Assembly: GCA_947311315.1 (NCBI GenBank)
Contig: CAMZKN010000026.1
Span: 29,980 to 93,979, forward strand
DNA from: an uncultured Desulfobulbaceae bacterium
Lineage (GTDB): Bacteria > Desulfobacterota > Desulfobulbia > Desulfobulbales > Desulfocapsaceae
DNA length: 64,000 nucleotides
Direction: 5' to 3'
Shown: positions 51,252 to 60,769 of the stretch, in pieces
Layout: each line of letters begins with the position of its first letter
Numbering within the stretch: position 1 is the stretch's first letter
The notes under the pieces: generated by a model
Seen by the model: the letters and a program-made list of their open reading frames with translations, nothing else
What the model was told of the DNA's origin: nothing
Database searches by the model: none
Translations under genes and position numbers: made by a program

Positions 51252-54194
51252 TTAATGTAGTATTTTTAGAATTGATAAATCAAGTGCAAGGGGTAGTCGA
51301 ACAGACTTACCTGCCTTATTTTTGAAAAGAAGAAAACCTTGTTCCAGGCAGCGATAGAGGAGATCTCGTGTTATCTCCACATCTTTTTTACAGTAATGTT
51401 GAATCAGGTCTATCCTGCCTTCCTTGTACCATTTAAGTGCCTGTAGCCCATCTGATGTCTTTGTTGTGCCCAATGTCTCTTCAGCAAGACGGTTAAGGCT
51501 CAGTCGGTAGCCAAGGTAGCCATGGATTTCTTCGAGTAAGTCCAGTGTCGGTAACTCATTGAGGTTTGCACTGGTGTACGCTGATAGTACCCTGTTATCA
51601 AAACGCTTATTGTTAAACCCCACCACCATATCAAAGCTTAGCAGATGTTTGATGAAATGTTTTATTTCATGCTCAAGGTATGTGAAACTTTCAGCGGAAA
51701 CTGAGTCATAGACCACTGCAACAGAGACACCCATCTTATGCGCCTTACCCCATCCGCCGACCTCCTCTGCTGAACGAATTGTTTCCACATCAAAAACACC
51801 AAAATTACTTGGTAAAACGTCTATTCCTTTTTTCGCTAGTAATTGAACTTCACTTTTTTGCTGAAGATCTTTTTGCAAAAATTCCACCTTGTTTAAATGA
51901 GTATTTATTCCCACATCAAAATGATTTTCAGTCAAAATCTGGTTTAAAAGAAAGAGACATGCCTTTTTATCTATAGGACGATTACCAGAGCCACATTTTG
52001 GCGAATGGACACAGGAAGGGCAACCTGTTTCACACTTGCATAAGGCAACTGCCTGTTGAGTTTGCTTGAGCAGAGAGTCTATTCTATCAAAAGCCTCTTT
52101 ATTGAGACCAACGCCACCCGGGTATCCATCATAAATGAATATTGAAGCCATTTCGGTCTGCTCATGCATTGGGCATGAAATCCCCCCGATATCGTTTCTG
52201 TCGCAAAGAACCAATAAAGGGAAAAGAGCTATTAGTGCATGTTCAAGTGCGTGAATTGCACCCATAAAATGGTATTTTAACTGTTCCATACAGGTGACGG
52301 TATTGCTGTGAATATCTAGCCAGAGCCCTTCTGTCTCTATTATCTGTTCAGGCAAATCCAGTGGCGTGGTTGATATGAGTTTTTGCGTCGTACTGCTTCT
52401 TTTCTGGAAACCGGTTACTCTTTCGGTAACTCTAATTTTACCAAAAGATACCTGGGCACCAAAACTCGATTTCTTTTCAATGAGTTCCAAAATTTCAGTT
52501 CTTTTCTCACTCATTGCTCGTGTAAAATATTTTGGACGTTCGCGTCTTACAACAACTTCTGCACTGATAAAGTCAATTTTTTCCACTACCCAGCTAACTG
52601 CACGGTGCAGATAAACAGCTTCCGGGTGGCATTCTTTCATCGCTCTTCCCGAGTCAATCTCTCCTATAATTTCACCATTTCCGGCATCAATTATTGAAAG
52701 TTGAAGGCTAGAACCCCGTAAGTGCACTTCTCTTTGCGGGTATTTTCTCGACGAGATCCATTGTCCTCCTGTTGCCGTTTCCAACAGATGACCTGATAGG
52801 GCTTTACCGGTGATGCTTTTTATTACTTCTTTGTTTTCAATTACGCTTTTTTCTGATTTGGACAGTGGGATTTCTGCAGCTGCGCAGAGGAGATGATTCC
52901 CCATTATTGTGTGGTTGTAAGGATTAAGAACCGCTGATTCCGGTTTTCGTCTAAAAAAGTCTTCAGGATTGCGCATAAAGTGTTGATCAAGAGCATCCTC
53001 CTGCGCAATGAGTATGGTCGCGGATTTACGCATTGCCCGTCCGACCCGCCCTCCCCTTTGTAGAGTCGCCATGATTGAACCTGGGTAGCCGACGAGTATA
53101 CAGAGATCAAGGTTGCCAATATCAATACCAAGTTCAAGTGCCGATGTGGAAATAACTCCGAGAAGATCTCCTGCAAATAAACGGTGTTCGATTTCACGCC
53201 GCTCTTCGGGGAGAAAACCTGCACGATACGAAGTGAGCTTGTCGCACAAAGAACCAAGCTTTGGTCTAGTCCAGAGATTGATTAACTCCGTTAATTTTCG
53301 TGATTGCGTATAAACTATGGTACGAAGCTTTCTCTTAATTGCAGCTTCAAGGAGTTGACTCGCTGTATAGGCCGCACTGTCCCAAGGGTTGAGAAAAAGC
53401 ATATTTTTCTCTGCCTGGGGTGAGCCTGATCGGTGTATTACTTCAATCTGTTGGTCTATGAGAAGCGATCCAAGTTCTTCAGGGTTGCCAATTGTTGCTG
53501 ACAAAAGTATAAACGTCGGTTGTGCCCCATAATAATCTGCAATGCGGAGTAATCGTCGTAGCACCCAGGCCATATGACTGCCAAGCACACCCCTGTAGCT
53601 ATGAACTTCATCAATGACAATATAGCGAAGGGAGCTGAAAAAAGTTGCCCAATTGTGGTGATAAGGCAGGAGAGAGAGATGAATCATTTCAGGATTTGTT
53701 AACAGCACCCGGGGAGGATTATTTCGGATTTTCTTTCGCTTATATGGAGTTGTATCACCATCAAAAAGAGCAGAAAAATGTGAGACTTCTTCCGTAATGT
53801 TGTCGGGCAGGCTGTTATACAGTGTATTTAAGGCAGCGAATTGATCCTGTGCCAATGCTTTTAGAGGAAAGATATAGAGGGAATGACCAGATGATTTTCC
53901 AAAGAGATTATTGAGTACCGGAAGATTGTATATCATTGTTTTACCGGATGCGGTCGGCGTTGCAACAATCACATTTTTTCCGGCAAGAATGGATTGTATA
54001 GCGTCAAATTGATGGGTATAGAGGCGTGGTATACCCATATTAATCAGGCTGGTTTGCAGTGGTAGCGCTATTTCAGGAAATGAGTTTGCGTAAACCGGCT
54101 CTATAGACCCATATTTTTTGTGATAATTCACCTGTGGACCGAACTTTTTCGAGCCTTTTAGTGAGCTGAGGTATTCTGTGACATCGTAGATCAT
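51252..54194 (-). CDS. MrfA/YprA-like DEAD/DEAH helicase with DUF1998 Cys cluster, fused to a C-terminal MrfB/YprB-like DnaQ-fold exonuclease
   Basis: NVIVATPTASGKTMIYNLP, YIVIDEVHSYRGV, LLSATIGNPEEL, GRAMRKS; CKCETGCPSCVHSPKCG; C-term FDVETIRS, VGFNNKRFDNRVL, YCKKDVEIT. Confidence 0.85.
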   Translation of the reverse strand: MIYDVTEYLSSLKGSKKFGPQVNYHKKYGSIEPVYANSFPEIALPLQTSLINMGIPRLYTHQFDAIQSILAGKNVIVATPTASGKTMIYNLPVLNNLFGKSSGHSLYIFPLKALAQDQFAALNTLYNSLPDNITEEVSHFSALFDGDTTPYKRKKIRNNPPRVLLTNPEMIHLSLLPYHHNWATFFSSLRYIVIDEVHSYRGVLGSHMAWVLRRLLRIADYYGAQPTFILLSATIGNPEELGSLLIDQQIEVIHRSGSPQAEKNMLFLNPWDSAAYTASQLLEAAIKRKLRTIVYTQSRKLTELINLWTRPKLGSLCDKLTSYRAGFLPEERREIEHRLFAGDLLGVISTSALELGIDIGNLDLCILVGYPGSIMATLQRGGRVGRAMRKSATILIAQEDALDQHFMRNPEDFFRRKPESAVLNPYNHTIMGNHLLCAAAEIPLSKSEKSVIENKEVIKSITGKALSGHLLETATGGQWISSRKYPQREVHLRGSSLQLSIIDAGNGEIIGEIDSGRAMKECHPEAVYLHRAVSWVVEKIDFISAEVVVRRERPKYFTRAMSEKRTEILELIEKKSSFGAQVSFGKIRVTERVTGFQKRSSTTQKLISTTPLDLPEQIIETEGLWLDIHSNTVTCMEQLKYHFMGAIHALEHALIALFPLLVLCDRNDIGGISCPMHEQTEMASIFIYDGYPGGVGLNKEAFDRIDSLLKQTQQAVALCKCETGCPSCVHSPKCGSGNRPIDKKACLFLLNQILTENHFDVGINTHLNKVEFLQKDLQQKSEVQLLAKKGIDVLPSNFGVFDVETIRSAEEVGGWGKAHKMGVSVAVVYDSVSAESFTYLEHEIKHFIKHLLSFDMVVGFNNKRFDNRVLSAYTSANLNELPTLDLLEEIHGYLGYRLSLNRLAEETLGTTKTSDGLQALKWYKEGRIDLIQHYCKKDVEITRDLLYRCLEQGFLLFKNKAGKSVRLPLALDLSILKILH

Positions 54195-54373
54195 AATTTC
54201 AAAAAGCAGTATTCAATGTATTGCCTTTAATTAACCTTCCGGTAATTAACCATTTAACAAGTTGATTAATATATGGGTAGTGTAACATTTATTCACCATT
54301 TACTGGAAAAGGTGGAATCAATGCTTTACAATACATTCCTTTTTCCTCTTAACACCATCGGGACTATCACACT

Positions 54374-56071
54374 ATGTTATCTATTGCAACGTTGGGCCCT
54401 GCAGGTTCAGACAGTTATCAAGCGGCCATTCAATATTCACCTGATGCGGAAATACTTCTCTTTAATCGCATTGGTGATGTTATTTGTGCCTTTTCAGAAG
54501 GACGCGTCCAGAGCGCACTTGTTCCTGTGTATAACACGCGTGAAGGTGAGGTAAAAGAATATTTCAGGCTCATATCTAAAATGGAACAGGGATACTGGGT
54601 TAATAATGTTGTTTTGCCAATCCATCTTTCTTTGGGAGCCCTTTCCCGTCCTGGTAAGGGCTCTGTGCCAATTACAACGATAGTGGGAAGGAGTTCGGTA
54701 TTCCGCCAATGTGACGACTATATAGATGAGTTCTACCCAAAAGCAACTCTAATGGCAGTTCAGGATATTGAAGCTGCAATGGCTAGTATAAAAGCACAGG
54801 GTAAACAGGATTATGCGATAATAGATTCTGAAGACCTTGTAAAAAAACATGGTTTTGAACTTATTGCCCGTGAAGTGGTTGGCCATAACAGAACACGGTT
54901 TGCTGTTATCGGTAAACAACCGGCTCCCGCATCAGGATATGATGCTACGGCTATTATAACTCGTCCTTTGAAAGATCGGGTTGGGATGCTTGCTGATATA
55001 CTGGGCGAGTTTACCCGACGTGGCATTAATATTCTCGATCTTCAGTCAGAAAATGACATTAAAACGCAGAAACTACGTATTTATCTTGAGATTGAAGGTC
55101 ATATCAGTAATCCTATTCTTCAAGAAAGTGTGCAAACCATTGAAACATCGATCATCCAGGAAGAGTCGTCTTTAAAGATTTTAGGCTCTTTCCCCAGAGT
55201 CGATATGCGAGTTAAAAAGATTAAAAATTTTGGTTTTATCGGTAGTGGTGATATGAGCCAATGGTTTGCAGAGCGATTACGTAACGAAGGCTATTCTACT
55301 CTTGTTTGTGGAAGAACGACTGCTCTCAGTCCGGAAAATATGATACCAAAGGTAGATGTTGTTGTCGTTTGTGTGCCCATTTCCGTAACATCAAAAACCA
55401 TACGAAAATACGGCCCACTTTTACGGGATGGACAGGCACTGATAGTATTGGCAGGTGAATCTGAAAAAACGATAAATACAGCCCTTACGACAACGAGTCA
55501 GGGTGTGGAAGTGATGTTTGTCCATAATTTATGGGGACCACAGGCACTTACTATGAAAGATAAAAATGCATCTATTGTAAGAACACCGCGCAGCGGGAGT
55601 TTTTGCAGTGAGTTTGAAGCTTTTTTATATAAACATGGTGCGGACATCTATCACGATAGTGCGAATAAACATGATCTGCTTATGGGTGTTGGTCAAAAAT
55701 TACCAACTATAATATCAGTTGCATTGGCGATGACTCTTGGTGAACATTCGATTGATTGTGATGATATTAAAAGCCACTCTACCCTTACTTCGCTTTATGG
55801 TATTCTGGCGATGGCACGTGTACACAATCAGAACCCCAGGACATATGCAGAAATAATGGCCACAGGTGGTGATGGTCGTAAAATTGTACGAAGTTTTGCA
55901 AAAAATCTTTTAACAACCATTGATCTGGCAGAACAAGGTGAAATTGCAAAGTTATCGGGTATTATGCAAGACAATAAAAAGTATCTTCCGGACACATTTT
56001 TACAGTCAAGAATGAAACAGGCTAAAGCCGTTGATGAATTGTTGAGCCGACCGGGTATGAAAAATGCGTAA
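54374..56071 (+). CDS. Fusion of prephenate dehydratase-like domain, ACT domain and prephenate dehydrogenase-like domain
   Basis: IATLGPAGSDSYQAA, VVGHNRTRFAVIG, ACT LKDRVGMLADILGEFTRRGINILDLQSEND; Rossmann KNFGFIGSGDMSQWFAERL, VMFVHNLWGPQAL. Confidence 0.82.
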   Translation: MLSIATLGPAGSDSYQAAIQYSPDAEILLFNRIGDVICAFSEGRVQSALVPVYNTREGEVKEYFRLISKMEQGYWVNNVVLPIHLSLGALSRPGKGSVPITTIVGRSSVFRQCDDYIDEFYPKATLMAVQDIEAAMASIKAQGKQDYAIIDSEDLVKKHGFELIAREVVGHNRTRFAVIGKQPAPASGYDATAIITRPLKDRVGMLADILGEFTRRGINILDLQSENDIKTQKLRIYLEIEGHISNPILQESVQTIETSIIQEESSLKILGSFPRVDMRVKKIKNFGFIGSGDMSQWFAERLRNEGYSTLVCGRTTALSPENMIPKVDVVVVCVPISVTSKTIRKYGPLLRDGQALIVLAGESEKTINTALTTTSQGVEVMFVHNLWGPQALTMKDKNASIVRTPRSGSFCSEFEAFLYKHGADIYHDSANKHDLLMGVGQKLPTIISVALAMTLGEHSIDCDDIKSHSTLTSLYGILAMARVHNQNPRTYAEIMATGGDGRKIVRSFAKNLLTTIDLAEQGEIAKLSGIMQDNKKYLPDTFLQSRMKQAKAVDELLSRPGMKNA

Positions 56072-56194
56072 AAGAATTGTAAATTTTGATGTCGACACTA
56101 TAATTGATTGAGTTTTACACTGTAACTTTCACCATCTGAAGCAGCATTCGTGGAGATTGCTCGAGATGGTTGTAATATTTTCAAGGAGTTGTTT

Positions 56195-56845
56195 ATGTTG
56201 TATCGGGATTTAAGTTATCTTGATGAAGAGAAAGTCTGCCCCCATTGTAAAGAACCGTTGTCGTGCTGCGAAGCGCCTCCAATACACGTAGGTGATGGAC
56301 TGGGCTGGGGTTCAGACATACTTTTTATCTGTCTAAATGACAGTTGTTCTTTGTTTTTAAAAGGATGGGATCAGATTGAGAATCAATTTGGCCACCATGC
56401 GTCGTATCGATATATGGAATTGCCTGGAAGCACAGAGGGCAATTGTATGATGGTAGGAAACAGCGATGCTTTTAAAGGCTCTATTATTGATAAAGAGGCA
56501 TTCAAGAATCAGAACGAACGCTACAGGAAAGAAAAAGAAGCCGTAGAGTACCTCAAAGGTGAAAACAAAGAGAATCGATTTGAACCAGTTATGACCTTGT
56601 TACTCGACGAAGCTGCTTCCCGGAATGCTCGCCAGCTCGCTGTTGAACATCTGGATAGTCTTAACGATCTATCATGCATCGATGCACTTCGAAACCACAA
56701 ATTTCGTGACACGGCTCTTGAAACGAAAGTAAACCAGTCTATTAGTAAACTATTAAAACTGAATTATAAAAAAGAATGCCCATTTTGTTCGGAAATAATT
56801 AAGGCACAGGCCCAAAAATGTATGTATTGTAAAGAAACATTGTAA
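56195..56845 (+). CDS. Protein with two zinc-ribbon motifs
   Basis: N-term CPHCKEPLSCC, C-term CPFCSEIIKAQAQKCMYCKETL; start refined to the ATG after AAGGAG. Confidence 0.6.
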   Translation: MLYRDLSYLDEEKVCPHCKEPLSCCEAPPIHVGDGLGWGSDILFICLNDSCSLFLKGWDQIENQFGHHASYRYMELPGSTEGNCMMVGNSDAFKGSIIDKEAFKNQNERYRKEKEAVEYLKGENKENRFEPVMTLLLDEAASRNARQLAVEHLDSLNDLSCIDALRNHKFRDTALETKVNQSISKLLKLNYKKECPFCSEIIKAQAQKCMYCKETL

Positions 56846-56942
56846 TACTGTAGATATTCGTATCTGCATTTTTTACTCTTGCAAAAGAAGAGCTGAGCGG
56901 GTATATAGTGACTCGTTTTTCAAGAGTATAAATAAAATGTGT

Positions 56943-57020
56943 GGTGGGCGTAGCTCAATTGGTTAGAGCACCTGGTTGTGGCCCAGGAGGCTGGGGGTTC
57001 AAGTCCCCTCGCTCACCCCA
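56943..57020 (+). tRNA. tRNA-His (GTG), CCA encoded
   Basis: G-1 plus GTGGGCG...CGCTCAC acceptor stem, anticodon loop TTGTGGC, GGTTCAAGT T-loop, discriminator C then CCA. Confidence 0.95.
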
Positions 57021-57034
57021 GTTTTATTCGAAAT

Positions 57035-57072
57035 AAAAAAGGAGGATCACGTCATGTTGATCTTCCTTTTTT
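57035..57072 (+). terminator. Terminator downstream of tRNA-His
   Basis: AAAAAAGGAGGATCA...TGATCTTCCTTTTTT. Confidence 0.75.
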
Positions 57073-57183
57073 CGTTTAAGAGAGTGCTGATGATTTACTC
57101 TTGCCTTCCTTTTTCCTGTAAAATCTTATACAGTGCATATTTTGTACGTACTTTCTTTTAACCCAAGACATCACACTTTAATA

Positions 57184-58023
57184 ATGCAGAATACACAAAA
57201 ATTTGACCAGAAAGAAATTATTGAACTCCTCTTTTCAACGAACCAGACAACATCCCCTGAGGCTTTACCGGAAAATGCTGAAGACGTAAATATTGAAGTA
57301 GAGAACGAAATTACATTGGCTTGTCGTTTTTATTATTCTGACGATAAGGCGCCTATTATTCTTTATTTTCCTGCAGCGGTTGATACTCCTGATTCATTTA
57401 GTCAGCGAGCAGAAATGTTTCATAAATTCGGCATGAATGTTTTTTTTGTAACATATCGCGGTCAAGGCAAAAGTCAGGGCATGCCTGCTTATTCTTCTCT
57501 ATTACAAGACGGTCTTGCTCTCTTCCCCAAAGTAAAAAAATTCCTTGCTGATAAAAATTGTTCCGGGGCGCTTTTTGTTATGGGTCGTTCTATAGGTTCA
57601 ATTGTTGCCGTGGAAACGATCTCTCAAAATAATGATGACTTTAAAGGAATGATTATAGAGAGCGGGATTTGTTCAACACCTTCGTATATAGCCGCCCTTG
57701 GCGCAAATATTGAGCAACTTGGTGTATCTGAAGAAGATGGGTTTGACATGCTGACTAAAGTCGAAGGAATAGAGTTACCAACACTCATTTTTCATGGTGC
57801 GGCAGATCCGTTTATTCCTGTCGTACAGGCGGAAAGGATTCAGTCGTATAGTGGTGCCAGGAGTAAACAGTTTTTTATCATTCCTGGCGGAACTCACGAC
57901 AATTTAGCCAAAATTGGCGGAGATCTTTATTTTCAAACCATCAAACAGTTTACCGACACCATCTGCGGGGTGAACACCTGGAGGAAAAGAAGAAAAAAAC
58001 AAAAATCTGCTGGAAAGGAGTAA
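57184..58023 (+). CDS. Alpha/beta hydrolase
   Basis: VTYRGQGKSQGMP, nucleophile elbow VMGRSIGSIVAVE, IFHGAADPFIPV; start refined to MQNTQKF. Confidence 0.83.
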   Translation: MQNTQKFDQKEIIELLFSTNQTTSPEALPENAEDVNIEVENEITLACRFYYSDDKAPIILYFPAAVDTPDSFSQRAEMFHKFGMNVFFVTYRGQGKSQGMPAYSSLLQDGLALFPKVKKFLADKNCSGALFVMGRSIGSIVAVETISQNNDDFKGMIIESGICSTPSYIAALGANIEQLGVSEEDGFDMLTKVEGIELPTLIFHGAADPFIPVVQAERIQSYSGARSKQFFIIPGGTHDNLAKIGGDLYFQTIKQFTDTICGVNTWRKRRKKQKSAGKE

Positions 58024-58029
58024 GCGATC

Positions 58030-58527
58030 ATGAAAAGAACAACCTATCTCTCCTGGGATGAATATTTTATGGCAGTGGCCCTTCTATCAGCCCAGAGAAG
58101 TAAAGATCCAAACACACAGGTCGGGGCATGTGTTGCCAATGAACAGAACAGGATCGTTGGTGTGGGGTATAACGGTTTCCCCGCCGGATGTTCAGATGAT
58201 GTACTTCCCTGGGATCGACAGGGTTTATTTCTGGAAACAAAATATCCCTATGTCTGCCATGCTGAGCTTAACGCTGTTTTAAATGCAATTTCGACTGATC
58301 TTAGAAATTGCAGAATTTATGTTGGGCTTTTCCCCTGCAATGAGTGCACAAAGGTAATTTTACAGGCTGGTATAAAAGAAATTATTTATCTTTCAGATAA
58401 ATATAAAGATACCGATCAGGTAAAAGCTTCAAAAATAATGTTGGATATCTCTCAACATATAAGTTATCGCCGTCTTGTAACGACCCGCAAGGAACTAACT
58501 GTAAATTTTGCACCCATCGACATTTAA
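58030..58527 (+). CDS. Deoxycytidylate deaminase
   Basis: SWDEYFMAVALLSAQRSKDPNTQVGACV, CHAELNAVLNA, LFPCNECTKVI. Confidence 0.92.
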   Translation: MKRTTYLSWDEYFMAVALLSAQRSKDPNTQVGACVANEQNRIVGVGYNGFPAGCSDDVLPWDRQGLFLETKYPYVCHAELNAVLNAISTDLRNCRIYVGLFPCNECTKVILQAGIKEIIYLSDKYKDTDQVKASKIMLDISQHISYRRLVTTRKELTVNFAPIDI

Positions 58528-58551
58528 ATAGGATTGTAGGCCATACAGATA

Positions 58552-58920
58552 CTATTTAATACGTTTCAATCCACTATGCTTAAAGACTTTTTCCTGGCGC
58601 CTGGAATTATCAGCAGGTGTGTTTTTTACACCAAGGTCTACAGCTTGCACAAACCGTTCTTCTCCTCCCATTGTAAAAATATCCTTACCAGTCATCTGTG
58701 CTGTTCGCAACGTCCATGTCATCTTCTGTAGAGGAACTGTGAGCATAGTAAAAGATACATGCCACCACTCGTCTTTACGGCTTGTATCTCTCTCAATGTC
58801 ATTTACGTAAGCATACATTAACATTTGGGGTTCTTTTGCCACGATGAGAATTATATCACCAGTATCTGTTGTGTTTTTAAGAGTGATGAGGGATTTAAGT
58901 TCGTCTACTATTTTTTGCAT
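58552..58920 (-). CDS. Hypothetical protein
   Basis: 122 aa ORF between convergent/divergent genes; no recognised domain. Confidence 0.5.
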   Translation of the reverse strand: MQKIVDELKSLITLKNTTDTGDIILIVAKEPQMLMYAYVNDIERDTSRKDEWWHVSFTMLTVPLQKMTWTLRTAQMTGKDIFTMGGEERFVQAVDLGVKNTPADNSRRQEKVFKHSGLKRIK

Positions 58921-59005
58921 TTCAATTCCTTTCGTGCTTTCTGGGATAGTATATAAAAAAGACTAAGATGAAATATTAGTGGTATCACATGAGGTTAACT
59001 AACAG

Positions 59006-60763
59006 TTAATTCTTTATATTTGTATGAGATTCAATAACAATTTTGTTATCAGAAAAAAAACTGCGCGTCACACTTATTTCATACATTTTTGTGCCGTCAA
59101 AAAGCGGTGTCACTATTTCCTCTATTATGATACGCATTTTTACAGCAGCCTCACGATTTTGAATTGTAACTGCGGTGGCAATTAAATATAGCGATTGTTT
59201 CAAAAGATCTAGGATATCAACGTTATTTGTATAGGTGATAGAATTATTTTTTTTCCGTAAGCCGGGATCTAACTCATGTGACACGAGATCACTGAATATG
59301 GTTTTCCCTGCAATATTTCTATCAATGACTGTTTTCAGCAGCCTCGAACTGTTCGCTAAAAATAGATACTGATTCCAGAATCCGTAGAGAGGTTGCAGAC
59401 CATCCTGAAAAGAGCGGTACCAATAATAATAGGAAATAGGTTCATATTTTCTTTTTATCATCGGTATATCGTAAAGATAAATAAGGTTCTGCAGGGTTGA
59501 TTTAATTTTCTCAACATCCTTGAGTTCAATAAATATAACTCCCAGCGGTACTGGAAATCTTGTGTTTTTCGGACTCTGTTCGATATTAAAACTAACCTGC
59601 TGCCCAAGCAGGGCGACAACTTCCCTACCACTCATGTTTGCTGATATTTCGAGATTGTGTAGAAATTTTCTATAGTTAGGCGTAGATTCGGTGTCATCTT
59701 CGAGATAGAGTAAAAAGTGGCTAAAGTTAAAGGCGTTGGACCAGTAGTACAGCATTGGTTTTGCAGACGTTAAAGAAAACATTGTGGCTTTGGAAGGCGG
59801 GACGACCAAATGGTTTTTCACAAGATCGCTTACTGATGTTCTCTCGTATTGAACGACTACTTTATCGTCGACACGCTTAAGACCCTGCCAGGCCCCATAA
59901 CCAACACTTGTAAAACCTGTTGTTGTTTTCAATTCTTTAAAAAAAAGTTCTTTTTGAGAAAACGCATAGGTATTGGCAATAGTATAAAGTTCGTTGCGCA
60001 TATTTTCTATTGGCAGATAGATAAAACGGGTTGGTTTGCTAAAGTTCCTTCTTTGTTCTATAAATTCACGGCTTAAGGAAAGGGTTTTGAGTTTTGAATC
60101 ATAAACATCTATGGTATGGCGTAACTGTTGTTCGTTGAAGCTCAAAAGAAAAAAACCGTCAACAGTTACCAGCGAAAGCCTTTCCTTTCCTGTAATAATT
60201 CTTTGTATTCTATGGTTACCATACTGGTGACTGGTAACTTCTATGCTTTCCTGTTGATTGCTATAGTTTTTCCCTATAAATTCAAGCAATTCAGCATTAT
60301 GTCTGGGCTTTGTGACGACGACCACATTGGCACGTATAAAATCAAGGGGATTGTCTCTGGTAGAAGAGTTCAGCGGGGGCAAAAGAGCAACAGCCAGCTT
60401 ATTTCCAAAAAATTCTTCTATTAGGCCGAGTTTGTCAGCTTTGTCAATATTTGCTATGATATCTTTTATTCCCATGACTATATCACTTGAAAAGCCAAGT
60501 TTTTCCGCCGTAGTCGCAATATTCATGGAACGGATTTTTTTCCCAAGGAGAGAAGTAGCTATGCGATCAAACCAGTTTGTCGCATCGTGTTGTTCAAAGT
60601 AGATTAGAGCATTCTCAGGAATGAACCGTGCCATATCCCCGTCTTCATCTGATTCAATATTGAGCACCAATGCGTACACCACAACGAGAAGCATGGTAGC
60701 ACCAGCGACAAATGTATTTATTTTCATAGTGAAAAGGAAAAAGTTTTTGTTGATAATTGGCAC
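59006..60763 (-). CDS. Large membrane-anchored protein, DUF3352-like
   Basis: N-terminal TM, then FIPENALIYFEQHDATNWFDRI; no catalytic motif recognised. Confidence 0.6.
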   Translation of the reverse strand: MPIINKNFFLFTMKINTFVAGATMLLVVVYALVLNIESDEDGDMARFIPENALIYFEQHDATNWFDRIATSLLGKKIRSMNIATTAEKLGFSSDIVMGIKDIIANIDKADKLGLIEEFFGNKLAVALLPPLNSSTRDNPLDFIRANVVVVTKPRHNAELLEFIGKNYSNQQESIEVTSHQYGNHRIQRIITGKERLSLVTVDGFFLLSFNEQQLRHTIDVYDSKLKTLSLSREFIEQRRNFSKPTRFIYLPIENMRNELYTIANTYAFSQKELFFKELKTTTGFTSVGYGAWQGLKRVDDKVVVQYERTSVSDLVKNHLVVPPSKATMFSLTSAKPMLYYWSNAFNFSHFLLYLEDDTESTPNYRKFLHNLEISANMSGREVVALLGQQVSFNIEQSPKNTRFPVPLGVIFIELKDVEKIKSTLQNLIYLYDIPMIKRKYEPISYYYWYRSFQDGLQPLYGFWNQYLFLANSSRLLKTVIDRNIAGKTIFSDLVSHELDPGLRKKNNSITYTNNVDILDLLKQSLYLIATAVTIQNREAAVKMRIIIEEIVTPLFDGTKMYEISVTRSFFSDNKIVIESHTNIKN

Positions 60764-60769
60764 ATGACA

